64,000 nucleotides of DNA, taken from positions 56,087,536-56,151,535 of the forward strand of contig NC_134896.1 in NCBI RefSeq assembly GCF_041734735.1. The letters run 5' to 3'. The stretch is from Babylonia areolata. Lineage: Eukaryota; Mollusca; Gastropoda; Neogastropoda; Buccinidae. Shown here piece by piece: positions 62,101-64,000 of this stretch. Every line of letters starts with the position of its first letter. Position 1 is the stretch's first letter. The translations under genes and the position numbers were made by a program. The notes beneath the pieces were generated by a model. That model made no database searches, had not been told where the DNA came from, and worked only from the letters and a program-made list of their open reading frames with translations.

Positions 62101-62737
62101 AATGGGTCACAGTCAAGTATGTGTAGTTAAATGTGTAATCAGTGTCTGTTCACACAAGGATTAGTTCCTTGCACAATGAATTTGGCTCTTTTCAAGTTAC
62201 TGCAGCTTACTCAGCATCACTCTTGTTTGTGATCTTTACAATGCAGGACTGTACCACTTAATTATTCAGCATCACATTATAATGATTATCATACTCCTGT
62301 GAAATGTTGACGTAACATGTACATGTAAACTACAGCATTTCAATGCTGTATCACACTTGATTCGTGGTTTCACTTAGTTCAAAAGTCAAGTGTACATCTC
62401 TACCCTTGCTTTCAATGTATTCCTCACTAGACACATCAAAAACAGTATAAAAAAGAAGGTTTATTTTTTATACAAAACACTTGATACACTCATTTGATTG
62501 ATTAACTGCAATGTGATTCTTTTCACAATGGAATAAAAAAAAATCAAAAAAATCAAGGCTTTGCAGTGAAACTGCAACAAAGTTGTGAACACACGGATGT
62601 TCCACTGATCACTGACCTCCACATTTGGGAATCCTACCCCTCTGCTCCCTCTCCAGCTCTTCCCTCATCAGCTGGAGCAGGTAGCGCTGCCTGCGATGAA
62701 GCGTCACCGACAGGTACCACAGCGACTGGGGCATTTC
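58380..62737 (-). CDS. Leucine-rich-repeat protein with C-terminal Cys-pair domain (3' part)
   Basis: Four exons: 62737-62638, 61470-61373, 60506-59984 and 58765-58380 (stop included), GT-AG with matching phases, 368 residues visible. The first is preceded by an acceptor, so the N-terminus lies outside. Order: an Arg/Glu-rich helix (LQLMREELEREQRE), a linker ending DNRLPRE, LRR units (VRLLSLKYNSLDQLPSDVG, LEYLALTNNKLQ, LRTVLLDNNLLDALPGFL), then a non-LRR domain. That domain has two pairs, CHNC (228, 231) and CSIDC (264, 268), spaced like a zinc-binding site. An acidic coiled stretch and a Gly/Arg-rich tail follow. LRRC58 and LRRC28 also end an LRR block with Cys pairs, so it may belong near them, but I cannot name an ortholog. 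Function unknown; probably an intracellular adaptor. Confidence 0.85.
58766..59983 (-). other. LRR gene intron between the last two exons
   Basis: AT-rich with CA tracts near 59128 and 59941-59965. At 59770-59930 there is an imperfect repeat of about 50 bp (AACCATCACACACATACAAT, GACTAAATCACA). No exon seen. Confidence 0.6.
60528..60642 (-). repeat. Truncated SINE-A copy with 9-bp target-site duplication
   Basis: The 3' quarter of SINE-A (about 60539-60633). GTCATGCAT occurs on both sides (60528-60536 and 60634-60642), so this is a 5'-truncated insertion and not a deletion remnant. An AAT trinucleotide run follows. It sits just upstream of the LRR exon acceptor at 60507 (minus strand). Confidence 0.85.
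61188..61378 (-). repeat. 37-bp tandem array carrying copies of an LRR-gene donor
   Basis: On the minus strand each unit reads AAAGAG/GTAAGTACAATAA, then TGTCTGGTTTTTCCCTCT. The true exon end is CCACGAGAG/GTAAGTAC at 61373/61372; four further GAG/GTAAGT or GAG/GTTAGT sites follow downstream. Units are otherwise identical, so the array is young. Confidence 0.94.
62039..62135 (+). repeat. SINE-D head copy
   Basis: GTAGGCAGGTAGTAGTTTCA, CCCTGCCGGAGTCTGCACTA and GGGTCACAGTCAAGTATGTG match the other SINE-D heads. It lies in an LRR gene intron. Confidence 0.65.
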
Positions 62738-63204
62738 CTGCAAACATTGCTCACGCTCATAAAAGGATCCAGTATGGGCACCTCTCCATGAGTAAATGAT
62801 GCATTGTTTTGTTTTTGTTTTTAAGTGTGTTTTTTTTTAAAACTGATCACTCCTGTTGTCTGAACTAACTAAGCCCAGTGAGTTTTCTAGAAATGTCATC
62901 AGTGTAGTCAATGGCAGCTAGATTAACAAGCATTTTATTTTGAGTAACACAAACAGGTGTGGGAGAAAAACAAAGAAATCCCACATGACACAATATCTAC
63001 TATCTACTGGGAACTGTATTAAGATCCTGGCCTCGAAAACCAAAACACAAAGGTCCAAACGACCAAAGCCAAAGTCATCATGCATGCAAAGAAACTACTC
63101 ATCTCCATCATCCATCAAGTGACACAGACTTGACATGACAAAAGTTTACAGACCTGCCTCAGGAAGCGGGCAAGAGCCATCCCTATTTTGTCTAAAAAAA
63201 AAAT

Positions 63205-63995
63205 CAAAAAAAATCAGTAATTTCCTTATTTAGTATCCTGTTCCTAAAGTCTGTTGAGACAGGTGGTTGAAGGAAGCGGTTGAGGTTTACACTGCACTAA
63301 CTGATCCCTGAAGGATAGGTGACTGTTGATCAGCACTCCAAGGTCCTTCGCCGTTTCACTCTCTGCCACTTTCAGCTATGACTCTTTTCTGTCTCCACCC
63401 CTGGATCTCATGCCACACTGAACCTCAGATTTCTTCCTTCCCAGCTTGAGAACACAGGACTTCTGTAGATGAAATCTGAGCTGCCACTTGTCTGTTCAGT
63501 TTTGTAACTAGTCCAAGTCATCCTGCAGGCCTTGCAGTCCTCAGTGTGAGTCAGTGCTGCCAGAGCTTTTTGTGTCATCATCCTGCAAACCTCGTGGTCC
63601 TCAGTCTGAGTCAGTGTTGCCACTGAGCAGTGAGCTTTTAGTGTCATCAGCAGACATCTTGACATTACTCTTCACATCACTAAGGAAATCATTGATGAAA
63701 ATGACAAAGAGAATGACTTAAGGATATATATGTCTTTGATGTATTCCTCTTGTTACATCTGCATCTGATGAGAGTGTGCCATTGATGAAGTACTTACCTG
63801 TTGCTGTCTATCAGAAGTCAACACTTGATCCAGCCAAGCACCTTGCTACATATTCCATGAGCTTCCACATACACTAACAGTCTGTTGTGTGCTACTAAAA
63901 TCAAACTCAAAAGTCTTTCTGAAGTATCTTTAAATGACATCCATGCTGCCACCATCATCCACGATGCCAGTCCAATCATCCAAGACTTTTAATAG
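63205..63995 (-). mobile_element. Decayed LINE reverse-transcriptase fragment (CR1/L2-like)
   Basis: On the minus strand, from about 63990 down, pieces read DDGGSMDVI, AWLDQVLTSDRQQ, VILFVIFINDFLSDVKSNVK, MSADDTK (the F/Y-x-DD catalytic box region), LQDDLD, TDKWQLRFHLQKSCVLKLGR and LGVLINSHLSFRDQ. This order matches the palm and thumb of CR1/L2-type non-LTR reverse transcriptases. Several in-frame stops and missing blocks (for example the usual GVPQGS) show it is dead. The ADDTK to LQDDL part is internally duplicated (about 63520-63640). It lies in an LRR gene intron. Confidence 0.8.
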
Positions 63996-64000
63996 CTGTG

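Noticed and set aside
63812-63870. A strong minus-strand donor (CAACAG/GTAAGTACT) that could mark an upstream LRR exon
   Set aside because: The sequence before it (AWLDQVLTSDRQQ) belongs to the LINE reverse-transcriptase fragment, so the donor is probably accidental.

Overview
The window looks like nuclear DNA of a mollusc, most likely a gastropod. It has intron-rich animal genes, very dense CA/TG microsatellites, many minisatellites, several tRNA-derived SINE families, and decayed LINE pieces. I recognise one SINE with a GAA-rich tail as a type I associate with gastropods, so the taxonomic call is an inference.

Four host genes are supported by exon chains with matching phases and GT-AG junctions. 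(1) The first coding exon of a Rab32/Rab38-family GTPase lies on the minus strand (2476-2578); the rest lies beyond the left edge. (2) DESI2 (PPPDE desumoylating isopeptidase 2) is complete on the minus strand, with five coding exons between 23292 and 15249. It encodes 214 residues and ends in a poly-Gln tail. (3) BCKDHA (branched-chain 2-oxoacid dehydrogenase E1 alpha) is complete on the plus strand, with nine exons from 28407 to 43205 and 443 residues. (4) The last four coding exons of a leucine-rich-repeat protein with a C-terminal Cys-pair domain lie on the minus strand (62737 to 58380); its 5' part lies beyond the right edge. DESI2 and BCKDHA are divergent and may share a promoter near 28.1-28.4 kb. 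BCKDHA and the LRR gene are convergent, with candidate poly(A) signals near 48.1 and 48.8 kb. A possible small Pro-rich gene start sits on the minus strand inside BCKDHA intron 4.

The most unusual feature is a set of tandem arrays that contain copies of real splice junctions. In BCKDHA the exon 3 acceptor with about 45 nt of exon is repeated about six times upstream. The exon 5 donor with the last exon bases is repeated about ten times downstream. The exon 9 acceptor with the first 9 exon bases is repeated 14 times upstream. The exon 5 acceptor abuts fifteen 39-bp units that grew inside a SINE-like element. The LRR gene shows the same pattern at one donor (four extra copies). More arrays lie in the BCKDHA 3' region (43.3 and 45.2 kb) and in the LRR gene's 3' flank (54.2 kb), and some share short cores.

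The rest is repeats: SINE families here called A to D, fragments of three LINEs, and microsatellites. No tRNA or rRNA gene, CRISPR array or intact mobile element was found.
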